A DNA stretch of 64,000 nucleotides from Novipirellula aureliae (GCF_007860185.1 NZ_SJPY01000008.1:78577-142576), one strand, 5' to 3'; positions 32,590 to 41,867 are shown, counted from the stretch's first letter. Notes: generated by a model not told the origin, from the letters alone. Made by a program: numbers and translations.

Positions 32590-34806
32590 ATGAAATCATC
32601 CATTTTCTCTATCGGCATTCTGCTTGTTTGTCTCTGCAGCGGTGGCGCCGACGCGGTTGCCAAGCAGCCGAACATCTTGTTCATCTTTTCCGATGACCAT
32701 GCACCCCAAGCGATCGGTGCGTATGGATCGAAGATCAACCAGACGCCGAACTTGGATCGAATCGCGAAGGAAGGAGCGGTATTCCGTCACTCGTTTTGTG
32801 CGAACTCGATTTGCGGGCCTTCGCGAGCGTGCATTTTGACAGGCAAACACAGTTATCTCAACGGATTTCTTCGCAACAGCGACCGCTTCGATGGTTCGCA
32901 AACGACGTTTCCGAAACTGTTACAACAGGTTGGTTACCAAACCGCGATCATTGGAAAATGGCATCTCACTACAGACCCGGTCGGTTTTGACCATTGGGAA
33001 ATTTTGCCTGGCCAAGGCAGCTACTACAATCCAGATTTCATCCAAATGGATCGAACTCGCAAGGCTTACCCCGGTTATGTAACTGACATCATCACCGATC
33101 GGGCATTGCAGTGGCTAAAGGAGCAGCGGGATCCCGACAAGCCGTTTGTGTTAATGTGTCAGCACAAAGCACCGCATCGTAATTGGTCACCCCCATCGCG
33201 ATACTTCTCGTTGTACAAAGGTGTCGACATTCCCGAACCCGACACACTGTTCGATGACTATTCTGGGCGGAGCGAGCTGCTAAAACAAAACGAAATGACA
33301 CTGAAAGACCATTTCTTTTGGGGTTGGGATGCAAAACAAAAAGGGGAGAATCCATTCCCCAAGTATTTTGCATCTGGGCTCGCAAACGGTGAGTACCGGC
33401 GAATGAACAGCGAACAAAAAGCTCAGTGGGATGCCGCCTACGAACCGGAAAACCAAGCATTCATTGAGCGAATGAAGGCTGGCGAATTGAGCGACAAAGA
33501 TGTCTTGCGATGGAAGTACCAGCGATACATCAAAGACTATTTGCGATGCATTCAAGCCGTTGACGATAGCGTTGGTAGTGTGCTTGACTATTTGGATGAA
33601 TCGAAGTTAGCAGATGATACGATCGTCATCTATAGCTCCGATCAAGGATTCTATCTTGGCGAACACGGCTGGTACGACAAACGTTGGATGTTCGAAGAAT
33701 CACTCAAAATGCCGTTCCTCATTCGTTGGCCAGGTGTCGTCGAGCCAGGCATCGAGTCGACGGCAATGATACAAAATATTGATTATGCACCAACGTTCTT
33801 GGAGGTCGCCGGTGCGCCGGTGCCGGAAGAGATTCAAGGGCGTAGCTTGGTTCCGATTCTGAAAAATAAAGGGAAGGCGACCGACGATTGGCGTGATGCG
33901 ATCTACTATGCCTATTATGAAAACGGTGCCTCGCACAATGTTCCGATTCATGATGGAATTCGTACCGAGCGTTATAAGTTGATGTTCTTTCCCCGAAATC
34001 GGGAATGGAACTTATTTGATCTGAAGAAGGATCCAAAGGAACTCAAGAGCGTTCATCAAGACCTTGCCTACTCTGAAACTTTTTCTGGTCTGAAGAGGCA
34101 GTACCACAAAATTCATCAGTTGTATCAAGTAAATACGGCCGCGATCCCTGCGTCGCGGTTGGATGTGCCCCATTGGCGTGCACGTGATGCTGCGATCACC
34201 CAAAAGGCTCGAAAGGGCAACTTCGATTTGGCATTCATCGGCGATTCGATCACGCAAGGTTGGGAAGGAGCCGGCGACGCCATCTGGAAAGAATTCTATG
34301 CGGATCGCCATGCGATCAACTTGGGGATTAGCGGCGACCGAACGGAACATGTGATTTGGCGTTTACAGCACGGCAATCTTGGCAAGATGCAACCCAAAGT
34401 TGCTGTCGTTATGATTGGAACCAATAACACGGGACATTTGCAGCAGGACCCGACCGAGGTTGCCGCAGGTGTCAAGCGAATCCTCGATCTATTGAGAGAG
34501 AGCCGACCTGATACCAAAGTACTTCTGCTCGGCATTTTCCCGCGAGGAAAAAATCCGTCGGACGTTTTGCGAAAGAATAACAATGAAATTAACAACGAAA
34601 TAAAACGCTATGCCGATGGCAAACACATCCACTATATGGACATCGGCTCCATTTTCCTCGAAGCCGACGGAACGATCAGCGACGAAGTGATGCCCGACTA
34701 CTTGCATCTTAGTAAAGAGGGTTACGCACGATGGGCGAAGGCAATCGAGCCGAAGCTACAGGCGTTGGGAGTCGAGCCTTCTGTCCACGCGGCGTCACCG
34801 CAATAA
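32590..34806 (+). CDS. Sulfatase fused to SGNH/GDSL hydrolase
   Basis: 738 residues from the ATG at 32590. A signal peptide (SIFSIGILLVCLCSGGADA) sends it out of the cytoplasm. Residues about 25-510 are an arylsulfatase-type domain. The motif CGPSR at 75-79 has C75 as the residue expected to become formylglycine, and metal ligands lie in FSDDHA and in SSDQGFYLGEH. Residues about 545-735 are a second enzyme of the SGNH family (platelet-activating-factor acetylhydrolase-like): GDSITQG with S553, GISGDRT, GTNN and DYLH with D703/H706. It would remove sulfate and acyl groups, most likely from an algal sulfated polysaccharide; the substrate is inferred. Both active sites look complete. Confidence 0.93.
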   Translation: MKSSIFSIGILLVCLCSGGADAVAKQPNILFIFSDDHAPQAIGAYGSKINQTPNLDRIAKEGAVFRHSFCANSICGPSRACILTGKHSYLNGFLRNSDRFDGSQTTFPKLLQQVGYQTAIIGKWHLTTDPVGFDHWEILPGQGSYYNPDFIQMDRTRKAYPGYVTDIITDRALQWLKEQRDPDKPFVLMCQHKAPHRNWSPPSRYFSLYKGVDIPEPDTLFDDYSGRSELLKQNEMTLKDHFFWGWDAKQKGENPFPKYFASGLANGEYRRMNSEQKAQWDAAYEPENQAFIERMKAGELSDKDVLRWKYQRYIKDYLRCIQAVDDSVGSVLDYLDESKLADDTIVIYSSDQGFYLGEHGWYDKRWMFEESLKMPFLIRWPGVVEPGIESTAMIQNIDYAPTFLEVAGAPVPEEIQGRSLVPILKNKGKATDDWRDAIYYAYYENGASHNVPIHDGIRTERYKLMFFPRNREWNLFDLKKDPKELKSVHQDLAYSETFSGLKRQYHKIHQLYQVNTAAIPASRLDVPHWRARDAAITQKARKGNFDLAFIGDSITQGWEGAGDAIWKEFYADRHAINLGISGDRTEHVIWRLQHGNLGKMQPKVAVVMIGTNNTGHLQQDPTEVAAGVKRILDLLRESRPDTKVLLLGIFPRGKNPSDVLRKNNNEINNEIKRYADGKHIHYMDIGSIFLEADGTISDEVMPDYLHLSKEGYARWAKAIEPKLQALGVEPSVHAASPQ

Positions 34807-35214
34807 AGTGGCGGAGGCCATTCATGGCAGCTATCCGTTGTTGCTTTGAACCCGGGACAAGCCCGGATGGCGTGGACTGAAGGAATTCTGAAACGTGAAA
34901 GATCCTTCCGTCGAGCTTGTCTCGGTGGAGGAAACAAGTGGCGGCTACAAACCGCACGGCCGAAAGAAATTCGCCCCACCTCCACGAATCGCCGGAGGCG
35001 ATTTGTGGGGGTGGGGCGAGTGTGGGGTTTTGCAGTCATGGTAGCTGCCACCTGTTGCTCCGCCCGGACAAGCCGGGCGGAAGCAGGGAAAACACCCCTC
35101 TGAAATTCACCCCGTTTTTCTTCAATCCACGCCCTTTGGGGCAAGCCCGGCAGAAGCGATCCCACGGTCCATTCGAGGTTGCCCCGGCGGTGAAACAACG
35201 CAACAACGCGCGTC
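34807..35214. other. Repeat-rich intergenic region
   Basis: 408 bp without a gene. It contains GACAAGCCCGGATGG and GACAAGCCGGGCGG-like short repeats, plus an inverted stretch CGAATCGCCGGAGGCGATTTG (about 34986-35006). The composition is GC-rich and unlike coding DNA here. It looks like dispersed repeat debris. Confidence 0.5.
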
Positions 35215-36009
35215 CTACGCGGCGGCTTGTTGCTCTTTGGCGATCGGCAGGCGAATAACGAATGCGGTTCCTCGTCCGACGGTGCTCTCCACTCGAATGC
35301 GGCCGTGGTGAGCATCGATGATCTCTTTGCACGCAGCCAATCCCAATCCCGTGCCGCCTTTGCCTGAATCATCCGGTCCACTTTTGGTCGTGTAGAACGC
35401 GTCGAAAATGTGTGGCAATTTGTCTTTCGGGATCCCCGCGCCGCTGTCGCGAACACTTAGCTCGACCCATTCCTTGTCCTTCGATTCGCTCAGCTTGATA
35501 AGAATCGTTCCACCCTCAGGCATCGCTTGTCGCGAATTGATCAAGAGGTTCAGAACCACCCGTTGAATTTGATTCCCGCTGGCGATCGCGGCGGGGGTTT
35601 GATTGGCAAAGTCGGTTTCCACCGTGATTCGATACTTACGTAGTTCGCGTTCTAAGAGAACCAGCGAATCCGTGATGATCGATCGGAGATCGGTGGGCTC
35701 AAGCGATTCACTACGATTGCGAGCTTGAGCCAGAATGGTGCCTGTGATTTTTGCCGCTCGCTCGGTTGCCGACAGAATTTTGTCGAGCGCCTTATCACGG
35801 CTGGCATCATCTCGGTTGCGAATTCCCAATTTGGCGTAGTTCAAAATCGTCATCAAGACATTGTTGAACTCGTGAGTGGCGGTCCCCATCAGCTCCCCTA
35901 AAGTGGCCAACGACTGCATTTTTCGAAGTTCAGCACGTAAGTACTGAATTTCGGCTTGGGCATCGGCTTGGACAGGATCGTGGGGCGATGGAGCTGATTG
36001 CGGTGACAT
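35215..36009 (-). CDS. Sensor histidine kinase
   Basis: 264 residues from the ATG at 36009. A short coiled segment (DAQAEIQYLRAELRKMQSLATLGEL) leads into the phospho-acceptor helix with ATHEFNNVLM. The ATP-binding domain follows with LLINSRQAMPEGG (N box), DSGAGIPKDKLPHIFDAFYTTK (G1/F) and GGTGLGLAAC (G2). There is no membrane segment or sensory domain, so it is cytoplasmic and probably senses through partners. HEFNN resembles NtrB/HPK4-type kinases. The frame stays open to 36228 (GTG), but that start would overlap the divergent gene at 36219. No response regulator is adjacent; the one at 47365 is a candidate partner only by being in the window. Confidence 0.88.
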   Translation of the reverse strand: MSPQSAPSPHDPVQADAQAEIQYLRAELRKMQSLATLGELMGTATHEFNNVLMTILNYAKLGIRNRDDASRDKALDKILSATERAAKITGTILAQARNRSESLEPTDLRSIITDSLVLLERELRKYRITVETDFANQTPAAIASGNQIQRVVLNLLINSRQAMPEGGTILIKLSESKDKEWVELSVRDSGAGIPKDKLPHIFDAFYTTKSGPDDSGKGGTGLGLAACKEIIDAHHGRIRVESTVGRGTAFVIRLPIAKEQQAAA

Positions 36010-36218
36010 AGGTTTTTCGTTGAAAGGACAATTGAAGGCGTGAAGAACAAAGTCGCCAAGGACTACTTGATCTATCGTCGAATTCGTTTCATCTGCTACA
36101 CCCTGGATAATCGCTCCCGCATAGTTTGCCAGACGGTCGATTGAGTGAACCTGTAACACCAAGCTTGGCAAAATGTGACAATTGAATAGTTTCTTTAACC
36201 CTGAATCGGAGAGATCTT

Positions 36219-36530
36219 GTGCCCACACGATCGATTCGCACTCTCAAGAATCACACTTCCGAGAAAATGGAAGCGAATGTGGTCGAACGACTTCGACGAC
36301 TTTCTTCCGAAGTCAAGAAAATTGGTTTTCAATTGCGGAGTGAGTACCTCGACGGCGAGCAGCCGACGTGGTGCATGATTGGCAAACAAAAGATAATTTT
36401 TGTTGACTTATCTCAAACCGCCGCTGAGCAGCTTCGCCAATTGGAAGAAGCACTCGCGGAATACCGCCAAGCGATTGCATTGTCTCCAGAAAAACACAAT
36501 GCAGAAAAAAAGATCCGTCAAGCTGCATAA
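36219..36530 (+). CDS. Small charged protein of unknown function
   Basis: 103 residues starting with GTG at 36219, preceded by a strong ribosome site GGAGAG. Sequence such as ERLRRLSSEVKKIGFQLRSEYLDGEQPTWCMIGKQKIIFVDLSQTAAEQ looks like a compact alpha/beta domain followed by a helix rich in A, E and Q. The family is not recognised. It may share a promoter region with the divergent histidine kinase. Confidence 0.72.
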   Translation: MPTRSIRTLKNHTSEKMEANVVERLRRLSSEVKKIGFQLRSEYLDGEQPTWCMIGKQKIIFVDLSQTAAEQLRQLEEALAEYRQAIALSPEKHNAEKKIRQAA

Positions 36531-36945
36531 CCCCGTCATTTCGCCTACACTAGACGCGTGGAACGCCGATTGTGTTACTGAGCGAAACCACTTCCCTCAA
36601 ACGAAGTTTGGGGGAGGTCGAGCGACGCCCTTAAGGCGTTCGCGAGAGAGGGGGCCCAGGGAGGGGGCCCGCAGCGTGCTTTCGTGAACCGTGTCGTGCA
36701 GGCCCCCCTCCCGAACGGCGGCTCGGGCGCCGCGTTTGACCTCCCCCCAAACTTCGCTCCCCCCAAACTTCGCTCAGTGGAGGTGGTTAAAATGTTGACT
36801 CAGGTGGAGGTAAAAGCCGCATTAATACAATCGACGTCACTCGCGAATCCCACGCGTCGCTTGTTCCGATTCTCCGGTCGGGCGTCTGGGGCTATTACCT
36901 GTCGTCGCATTCGCGACTAAATCGCAATACAAGGCTTGTACTTAA
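36531..36945. other. Intergenic region before gspF-like gene
   Basis: 415 bp mostly filled by the family 4 repeat (36583-36790). The last 150 bp hold no repeat and presumably the promoter of the GspF-like gene; boxes not identified. Confidence 0.45.
36583..36790. repeat. GC-rich inverted-repeat element, family 4, copy 1
   Basis: Begins near CCCTCAAACGAAGTTTGGGG and ends with CCCCCCAAACTTCGCTC (present twice). In between are GCGACGCCCTTAAGGCGTTC and GGCCCCCCTCCCGAACGGCG. The copy at 45467-45630 has the same blocks in the opposite orientation. It encodes no protein. Confidence 0.7.
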
Positions 36946-37986
36946 GTGTTTTCTCGTCGAATGAAGCTATCGGCTGCTCAGGGGTTCTGTTACCGCTTTG
37001 GCACGGGAATCAAAGCAGGCGCGGATTTGTTGGTGTTACTCAAGAGTGAGGCGGGCTACGGGTCGCCACGCCAACGCAGCGCCATGCTGGCGTTGCGGGA
37101 CGGTGCCAAGGATGGGCAACTGCTCAGCAAATCGATGAAAGCTGAGCATCCGTTCTTTCCCCCCTTGTTGATCGCAATGACTCGCGTTGGCGAAGCGACC
37201 GGACGACTCGAACGATCGCTCTTGGCCTTGGCAAATCTATATCAACATCGGTTGATGTTAAAGCGAAAATTCTTAACGTCGCTGGCGTGGCCGGGACTGC
37301 AAGCGTTTGGCGGACTGATGGCGATCTCGCTGCTGATTTGGCTACTCGGTGTGCTCACCCCTCCGACCGGTGGCGAAATGTTCGATACGCTCGGGTTTGG
37401 ATTGCGTGGTACGTCGGGCGTCCTCCAATTGTGGGCATACGTTGGCATTTTTTTTGTGATCATTGGCGGCATGATTTGGGCCTTCTTTCGAAATCTGGGG
37501 GGCGTTCAAAATATCATCCCGATTCTCTACTTGATTCCCGTGGTTGGTCCCGCCTTACAAACGATCACGCTATCGCGATTTTGTTGGACCTTGTCGCTGG
37601 CCCTCGACGCGGGTTTGGATCCGATTCGCTCCATCGACTTGGCTCTCGACAGCACCGATAGCGATTACTACCGAGGCGGGTCGGATTTGGCGAGAGATGC
37701 GATACTCGGTGGAGCAACGTTGTCGGGCGGCCTGAAAGCGACCAATTTGTTCCCCGAGGAATTTTTGACGCAGGTTGAAATTTCCGAGATTTCGGGAACC
37801 GATGCGGAATCGATCGACCGATTGGCAGCGGAATATGACGAGAAAGCCAAGTCGGCCGTCAGTACGATATCGGCAATCGCAACAGGACTGATTTGGTTGT
37901 CTGTCATCGTGGTACTGGTCTTTCTGATTCTACGAATGGCAATGCGGATCTTTGGCGGCTATGCAGAAGCCCTTGAGCCCATTTAG
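36946..37986 (+). CDS. Type II secretion system F-like membrane protein
   Basis: 346 residues with two T2SSF domains (about 15-130 and 210-330), each ending in a membrane segment. There are three helices (about 110-130, 155-180 and 310-335). Typical stretches are MTRVGEATGRLERSLLALANLY and ISEISGTDAESIDRLAAEYDEKAKS. Such proteins form the inner-membrane platform of type II secretion or type IV pili. No gspE, gspD or pilin genes are next to it, so it is an orphan here. The start is GTG at 36946 with AAGG upstream; an ATG follows at 36961. Confidence 0.85.
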   Translation: MFSRRMKLSAAQGFCYRFGTGIKAGADLLVLLKSEAGYGSPRQRSAMLALRDGAKDGQLLSKSMKAEHPFFPPLLIAMTRVGEATGRLERSLLALANLYQHRLMLKRKFLTSLAWPGLQAFGGLMAISLLIWLLGVLTPPTGGEMFDTLGFGLRGTSGVLQLWAYVGIFFVIIGGMIWAFFRNLGGVQNIIPILYLIPVVGPALQTITLSRFCWTLSLALDAGLDPIRSIDLALDSTDSDYYRGGSDLARDAILGGATLSGGLKATNLFPEEFLTQVEISEISGTDAESIDRLAAEYDEKAKSAVSTISAIATGLIWLSVIVVLVFLILRMAMRIFGGYAEALEPI

Positions 37987-38157
37987 GTTCATAGCCATCT
38001 TGGGGCTGCCGATTGGATTGGAAGGCAGAGAATGACTGTCCCGGTTCCGCTCGGCGTTGAAGATGTTTAACCGTATGTTTTTCGACACTTCTCGGTAAAC
38101 ACCGCCGGCGATTGCAGGGAAACGTCCGAAAAGACTGCATTTTCGTACTCCTGCTCA
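37987..38157. other. Intergenic stretch before short tandem repeats
   Basis: Nothing recognised. It lies between the GspF-like gene and the CTCGTATCTCGGCGG tandem repeat. Confidence 0.4.
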
Positions 38158-38262
38158 GCTCTCGGCGGCACTCGTATCTCGGCGGTACTCGTATCTCGGC
38201 GGCACTCGTATCTCGGCGGCACTCGTACTCGTACTCGTACTCGTGCTCGTCGTCCGAGGACG
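38158..38262. repeat. Short tandem repeats, 17-18-mer then 6-mer
   Basis: About four copies of an ACTCGTATCTCGGCGGC-like unit followed by five copies of CGTACT. The two repeats share the ACTCGT core, so the array grew by slippage. Copy number is likely variable. Translated reading gives only low-complexity YEYEYEYE-like sequence and is not a gene. Confidence 0.85.
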
Positions 38263-38369
38263 CGTACCCTTTCAATGAGTTACGAGTACGATTTTTGCTA
38301 GCCCGGATGATTCATTAGCCGTTTTGGGGATAGCGGCCTGCTGATTTAATCGGTTTGACTCGACTTATT

Positions 38370-38433
38370 GTTTAACGCCAAGCCATAGGCGACCGCTTAT
38401 GAAAAAGCTGACGCCTTCGGCTAAGCGTTAAAC
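38370..38433 (+). repeat. attC-like 64-bp core, copy C1
   Basis: GTTTAAC at the start, GTTAAAC at the end, same internal pairing as copy A1. One base (TATGA in place of TATGG) breaks the inner stem. The outer arms GGCCTGCTGATTTAATCG and its complement match perfectly. Confidence 0.65.
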
Positions 38434-38528
38434 GATTAAATCAGCAGGCCGATAGCCACGGCTGCGTGATTTGTCGTGTGAACCGTGGCTAACGGGCTGT
38501 CGATTTAATCGGTTTGACTCGACTTATT

Positions 38529-38592
38529 ATTTAACGCCAAGCCATAGGCGACCGCTTATGGAAAAGCTGACGCCTTCGGCTAAGCGTTAAAC
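38529..38592 (+). repeat. attC-like 64-bp core, copy C2
   Basis: Starts ATTTAAC (still RYYYAAC) and ends GTTAAAC. The outer arms are GGGCTGTCGATTTAATCG and its perfect complement, a different arm type from copy C1 but again self-matching. Confidence 0.65.
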
Positions 38593-38768
38593 GATTAAAT
38601 CGACAGCCCACTAACGCCAAAACGGCTAATACGCAGACTGTTTTTCGAGCAATGAACGTAAACGCTTGAAGGCGTAGACGTTAGCAAAACAATTTCCAAG
38701 CCCATGAATCATCCGGCCTAGGATTGGTGGCGATTCGCGAAAAGTGTTCCATTCATTCGTGATAGCGC

Positions 38769-38824
38769 AAAAAAACACGGCTTGGCGCTCTTTCGATTGA
38801 ATTTCGAAAGCTCACCAAGCCGTG
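38769..38824 (-). terminator. Rho-independent terminator of the BBP7 gene
   Basis: On the minus strand CACGGCTTGG and CCAAGCCGTG form a 10-bp stem. It is extended by GCTTTCG against CGAAAGAGC around AAATTCAAT and followed by TTTTTT. It lies 45 bp after the stop of the BBP7-family gene. A textbook terminator shape. Confidence 0.85.
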
Positions 38825-38869
38825 TATTTGCCGCGCCGGGCAATTGCATAGGGTTGCGAGGCGTTAAGC

Positions 38870-40678
38870 CTAGAACATCAAACCAGCCATGAACGAGATG
38901 CCGTCAAAGCTAAGCGTGCTGTGCGAATCGACGGGACCGCCGACATCGAACCAAGTCTGCGTTTCGTAAGCCGATCGCAGAACCAAATCGCAACGGGAAG
39001 TGATCGGCAGTTGATATTGAACACCGAGTTGAAGTTCGAAGTTCGTGATCACTTCTCTTTGATCCGCGCGATCGGTGAGCGTTCCGTAGGTATCGGGAGT
39101 TACGACGTCGTCACCATTGCCTGGAATACCATCGGGACCCGCATCGTTATCCCAGTTGCCATAATAACCGTTGTAGATCGACTGGTTCGTATCAGCGAGC
39201 AATAGCGAACCACGCAGTCCACCGAAGGCGGAGAAGCGAGAATTGCCAAGCGGGCGGAAGACTTGCATCGATGCCGTCGGGCCGACACCTTCGACGCTTA
39301 AGTCATTCGAAACCTCTGCCATGGTTAAGCCATCGCCATCGCGGGTCGCTTTAGCGTACATAAGCTGGTCGATATCGGCGAATCGAATACCGACGCCGCC
39401 GAGGAAGTTCCATCCTCTGGCATTGAAGGCCTGCGTCATCTCGAAGTCATAGACCTGCAACTCCAATTCATGCTGAGCCGTCAACGTCTGACTGCCGCCA
39501 CCCGCATCGAATTCCGCCGTCGCCGCTCGGAACAAGTTGCCTGATGCTCCTTGGACGCTCACGAAGACGGGCTCGAAAAAAGCGTTTGAAGTTGCCGAGT
39601 AGGGGCCAGCGTCCGCGTCGAAGTTCCAGAAACCGAATCGGAATCCAAAGCCACTGCACTGGTCCTGCCACCCAAGGTAGGCACGCGGGCTGAACTCGTA
39701 GTCATAATCGTACGTTTGCAGTGTATTGCCCGAAGGCGGGTCGATCACGATGGCGACGTTATTGTCAAAGTGAGGTCGAATGAACAGGAAGTCAAAACCT
39801 CCATAGAGCCCAAGCGGCTGTGGAGCCGGTGCGCACGCTACGGGGGCACAGGCAACGGCTTGCCCATAACCACCACCGCCGTAAGCGGAGCCACCTAGGT
39901 ATCCACCACCTATCGGACCCGCGTAGACCGGTCCGCCATTGATAATGCCTTCGTTGATTGTGCCGCCATATGCCTGGCCACCCATCATCGGGCCTCTGTA
40001 AACAGCACCGCCATCGACGACCTGGCTTTCGACAACCCCTTGGTTTGCTGACCAAGATGAAGGTCCTTGCCAATTTCCCCCGCTCGGCAGCGGGCCGACG
40101 TAGCCTTCGCTGACCGCACCGTTCGCAGAGCCTGACCACTGGGATTGGTTCGCTGCGGCGGTGTTATCCGAACCGTTATCCGAGGAGGATGATTGGACGC
40201 CAGCGGCTGACCGTCCCTGGGTTGAAGCTCTAGCGTTTGGTTGTGCAACTTGTGGAGCTTGCATCGGCCCAGTCGCACGGACCTGACCAGGTGCTTGGCC
40301 AGGTGCTTGCATGTAGTTCTGGTTCGGGGCTGGGCCTTGACCGTAGTACTGACCTGATTGGCCATAACCAGGCTGCGAGTAATACTGACTCGCTGCTTGA
40401 TTGCTCACACCGTATTGGCCACCACCGTATTGGCCACCACCGTATTGAACGGACCCTTGATACGGGCCACTTTGATACTGTGATGATCCGGGGTATTGAG
40501 AACCGGGACCGCAATTACACGGTGCTTGGCCGAGCACGGCGTTTTGGCTGGAGATCGCCAAAAGAGCTGCGAGCGACCAAGAACCGACCTTAAATCGACG
40601 GCTTAAAAAACGAAATCCGCGTTTTGGGTTGATTGTTGGCAGAATGCCGCAATCAGCCTCTTCATAGGCGATTGGCAT
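38870..40678 (-). CDS. BBP7-family outer-membrane beta-barrel protein
   Basis: 602 residues. The start has AAGGAA upstream. An N-terminal signal peptide (SWSLAALLAISSQNAVLGQA) precedes a long low-complexity region (about 55-280) rich in Q, G, Y, P and S, with YGGGQYGG repeats. From about 290 the barrel starts with LGLYGGFDFLFIRPHFDNN, characteristic of the planctomycete BBP7 family. It continues with alternating strands and ends SFDGISFMAGLMF, a C-terminal phenylalanine as in outer-membrane proteins. Its role is structural or porin-like, not known in detail. It has its own terminator. Confidence 0.88.
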   Translation of the reverse strand: MPIAYEEADCGILPTINPKRGFRFLSRRFKVGSWSLAALLAISSQNAVLGQAPCNCGPGSQYPGSSQYQSGPYQGSVQYGGGQYGGGQYGVSNQAASQYYSQPGYGQSGQYYGQGPAPNQNYMQAPGQAPGQVRATGPMQAPQVAQPNARASTQGRSAAGVQSSSSDNGSDNTAAANQSQWSGSANGAVSEGYVGPLPSGGNWQGPSSWSANQGVVESQVVDGGAVYRGPMMGGQAYGGTINEGIINGGPVYAGPIGGGYLGGSAYGGGGYGQAVACAPVACAPAPQPLGLYGGFDFLFIRPHFDNNVAIVIDPPSGNTLQTYDYDYEFSPRAYLGWQDQCSGFGFRFGFWNFDADAGPYSATSNAFFEPVFVSVQGASGNLFRAATAEFDAGGGSQTLTAQHELELQVYDFEMTQAFNARGWNFLGGVGIRFADIDQLMYAKATRDGDGLTMAEVSNDLSVEGVGPTASMQVFRPLGNSRFSAFGGLRGSLLLADTNQSIYNGYYGNWDNDAGPDGIPGNGDDVVTPDTYGTLTDRADQREVITNFELQLGVQYQLPITSRCDLVLRSAYETQTWFDVGGPVDSHSTLSFDGISFMAGLMF

Positions 40679-40811
40679 GGTTTCTATTCCTTGAAAAAAC
40701 AGTTTGGCGATACCCCTCCATAGGTAATCTGTTTGAGTTCATCGGAAGCATCGAGGAGCAAAAAAGAGATTCGTTTCGGTTGGCGGCCCGACCATTACGA
40801 TCGTCTTATCT

Positions 40812-41867
40812 TTACAGTCGACGTGGTGAGACGAAATAGGCAACCGCAATACCGGCAAGCAAGCCGCCCAAGTGAGCACCGTTGGCAATGTTGCCGAACA
40901 TCCCTGTCATACAGAAAACCAACCACCCCAACATCAGTAGCACGTTCATCGGAGCCATATGGATCGGGTAACCGGGATCCAGCGTTGGGCGAATCCAGAG
41001 ATAACCAAACAACCCATACACCGCTCCTGAGGCTCCAATCGCAAACGGACTCCCTGCTAAAGCGCTCAAGAACGGCGGCAGCGATTCGACCCCCGGCAGC
41101 ATCACTTGCAGCATCATCCCGGCGATTTGTGTCACGATCAGTAGCACCGCCAGAAATACGGAGCCTTGCAAACGCTCGATCGCTGAGCCGAGGACGAAGA
41201 TCCAAATCATATTAAAAAGCAGATGCATCGTATCACCATGCAAGAACATCGGCGTCACCAATCGCCATACTTGCCCTTTGCGAATCGAAGCAAACGAATC
41301 TCGGCTCGATTCGGTATTGCCCGATTCGATGTAATCGGGATCCGTTTGGTCCACGAAGGACATCCCCAAATACAGTTCCGCCTCGGTCCAAAAACCGCTG
41401 ACCATGGCCGTATTGCGAGGCCTTCCGAAGTCCGTTCCAAAGCTAGCAAGTGCGGAAAGGACAATCACGGCGATCACGACCGGGATCTTTTCCTGTTTCC
41501 CTGGAACGCCCAAGGTTTGCATGTTGGAGCCACCCGAACGCGATTTGGGCATCGAACGCTGCAGCTTTTTCATCTCCTGTTGTCGACGATGCTCTTGGGC
41601 CACTCGCTGGTTCCGCAGCGTTTGAGCCTCTTCGCTGACTTGGTAGCGTTGATCATTCGGGTTCAATTCGAATTCTCGAATCGCCTCGCGAGCCTGATCG
41701 ACATCCTTTTCCTCTCGGATCCAGATCTCCCACCCCAATGATTCTGAGACCTCGCCTTGGCCGGCCCCTGCAGCTTTTTCGACGGTGGCGTCGATCGATT
41801 GGGTTACCAAGAAATCGCCGAAGCGGCGAGCCAAATTTTCGTTGTCGAGCGTGCCAATACGGCGCAT
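40812..41867 (-). CDS. Rhomboid-family intramembrane serine protease
   Basis: 351 residues. The first 110 residues form a soluble N-terminal domain with a charged helix (EAQTLRNQRVAQEHRRQQEMKKLQ). Six or seven helices follow. The active site is S280 in GASGAVYG and H332 in GNIANGAHLGG, and the HLLFNM segment supports the oxyanion site. It cleaves membrane proteins inside the bilayer; the substrate is unknown. It lies 133 bp upstream of the BBP7 gene on the same strand and divergent from yidC. Confidence 0.94.
   Translation of the reverse strand: MRRIGTLDNENLARRFGDFLVTQSIDATVEKAAGAGQGEVSESLGWEIWIREEKDVDQAREAIREFELNPNDQRYQVSEEAQTLRNQRVAQEHRRQQEMKKLQRSMPKSRSGGSNMQTLGVPGKQEKIPVVIAVIVLSALASFGTDFGRPRNTAMVSGFWTEAELYLGMSFVDQTDPDYIESGNTESSRDSFASIRKGQVWRLVTPMFLHGDTMHLLFNMIWIFVLGSAIERLQGSVFLAVLLIVTQIAGMMLQVMLPGVESLPPFLSALAGSPFAIGASGAVYGLFGYLWIRPTLDPGYPIHMAPMNVLLMLGWLVFCMTGMFGNIANGAHLGGLLAGIAVAYFVSPRRL

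Larger units (their letters stand above)
38299..38720 (+). repeat. Palindromic mobile-looking element C (two attC-like cores)
   Basis: A 422-bp element with terminal inverted repeats TAGCCCGGATGATTCAT (38299) and ATGAATCATCCGGCCTA (to 38720). Within it ATTAGCCGTTTTGG and CCAAAACGGCTAAT flank two 116-bp palindromic units (38335-38450 and 38494-38609). The units are joined by a 43-bp linker that is itself a 9-bp inverted repeat (TAGCCACGG and CCGTGGCTA). Core-to-core distance is exactly 159 bp. Both units have matching outer arms. No protein is encoded. Confidence 0.85.

Noticed and set aside
36010-36228. N-terminal extension of the histidine kinase
   Set aside because: Would need a GTG start overlapping the divergent gene at 36219, which has its own strong ribosome site. 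The frame reads somewhat protein-like, so this is not fully excluded.
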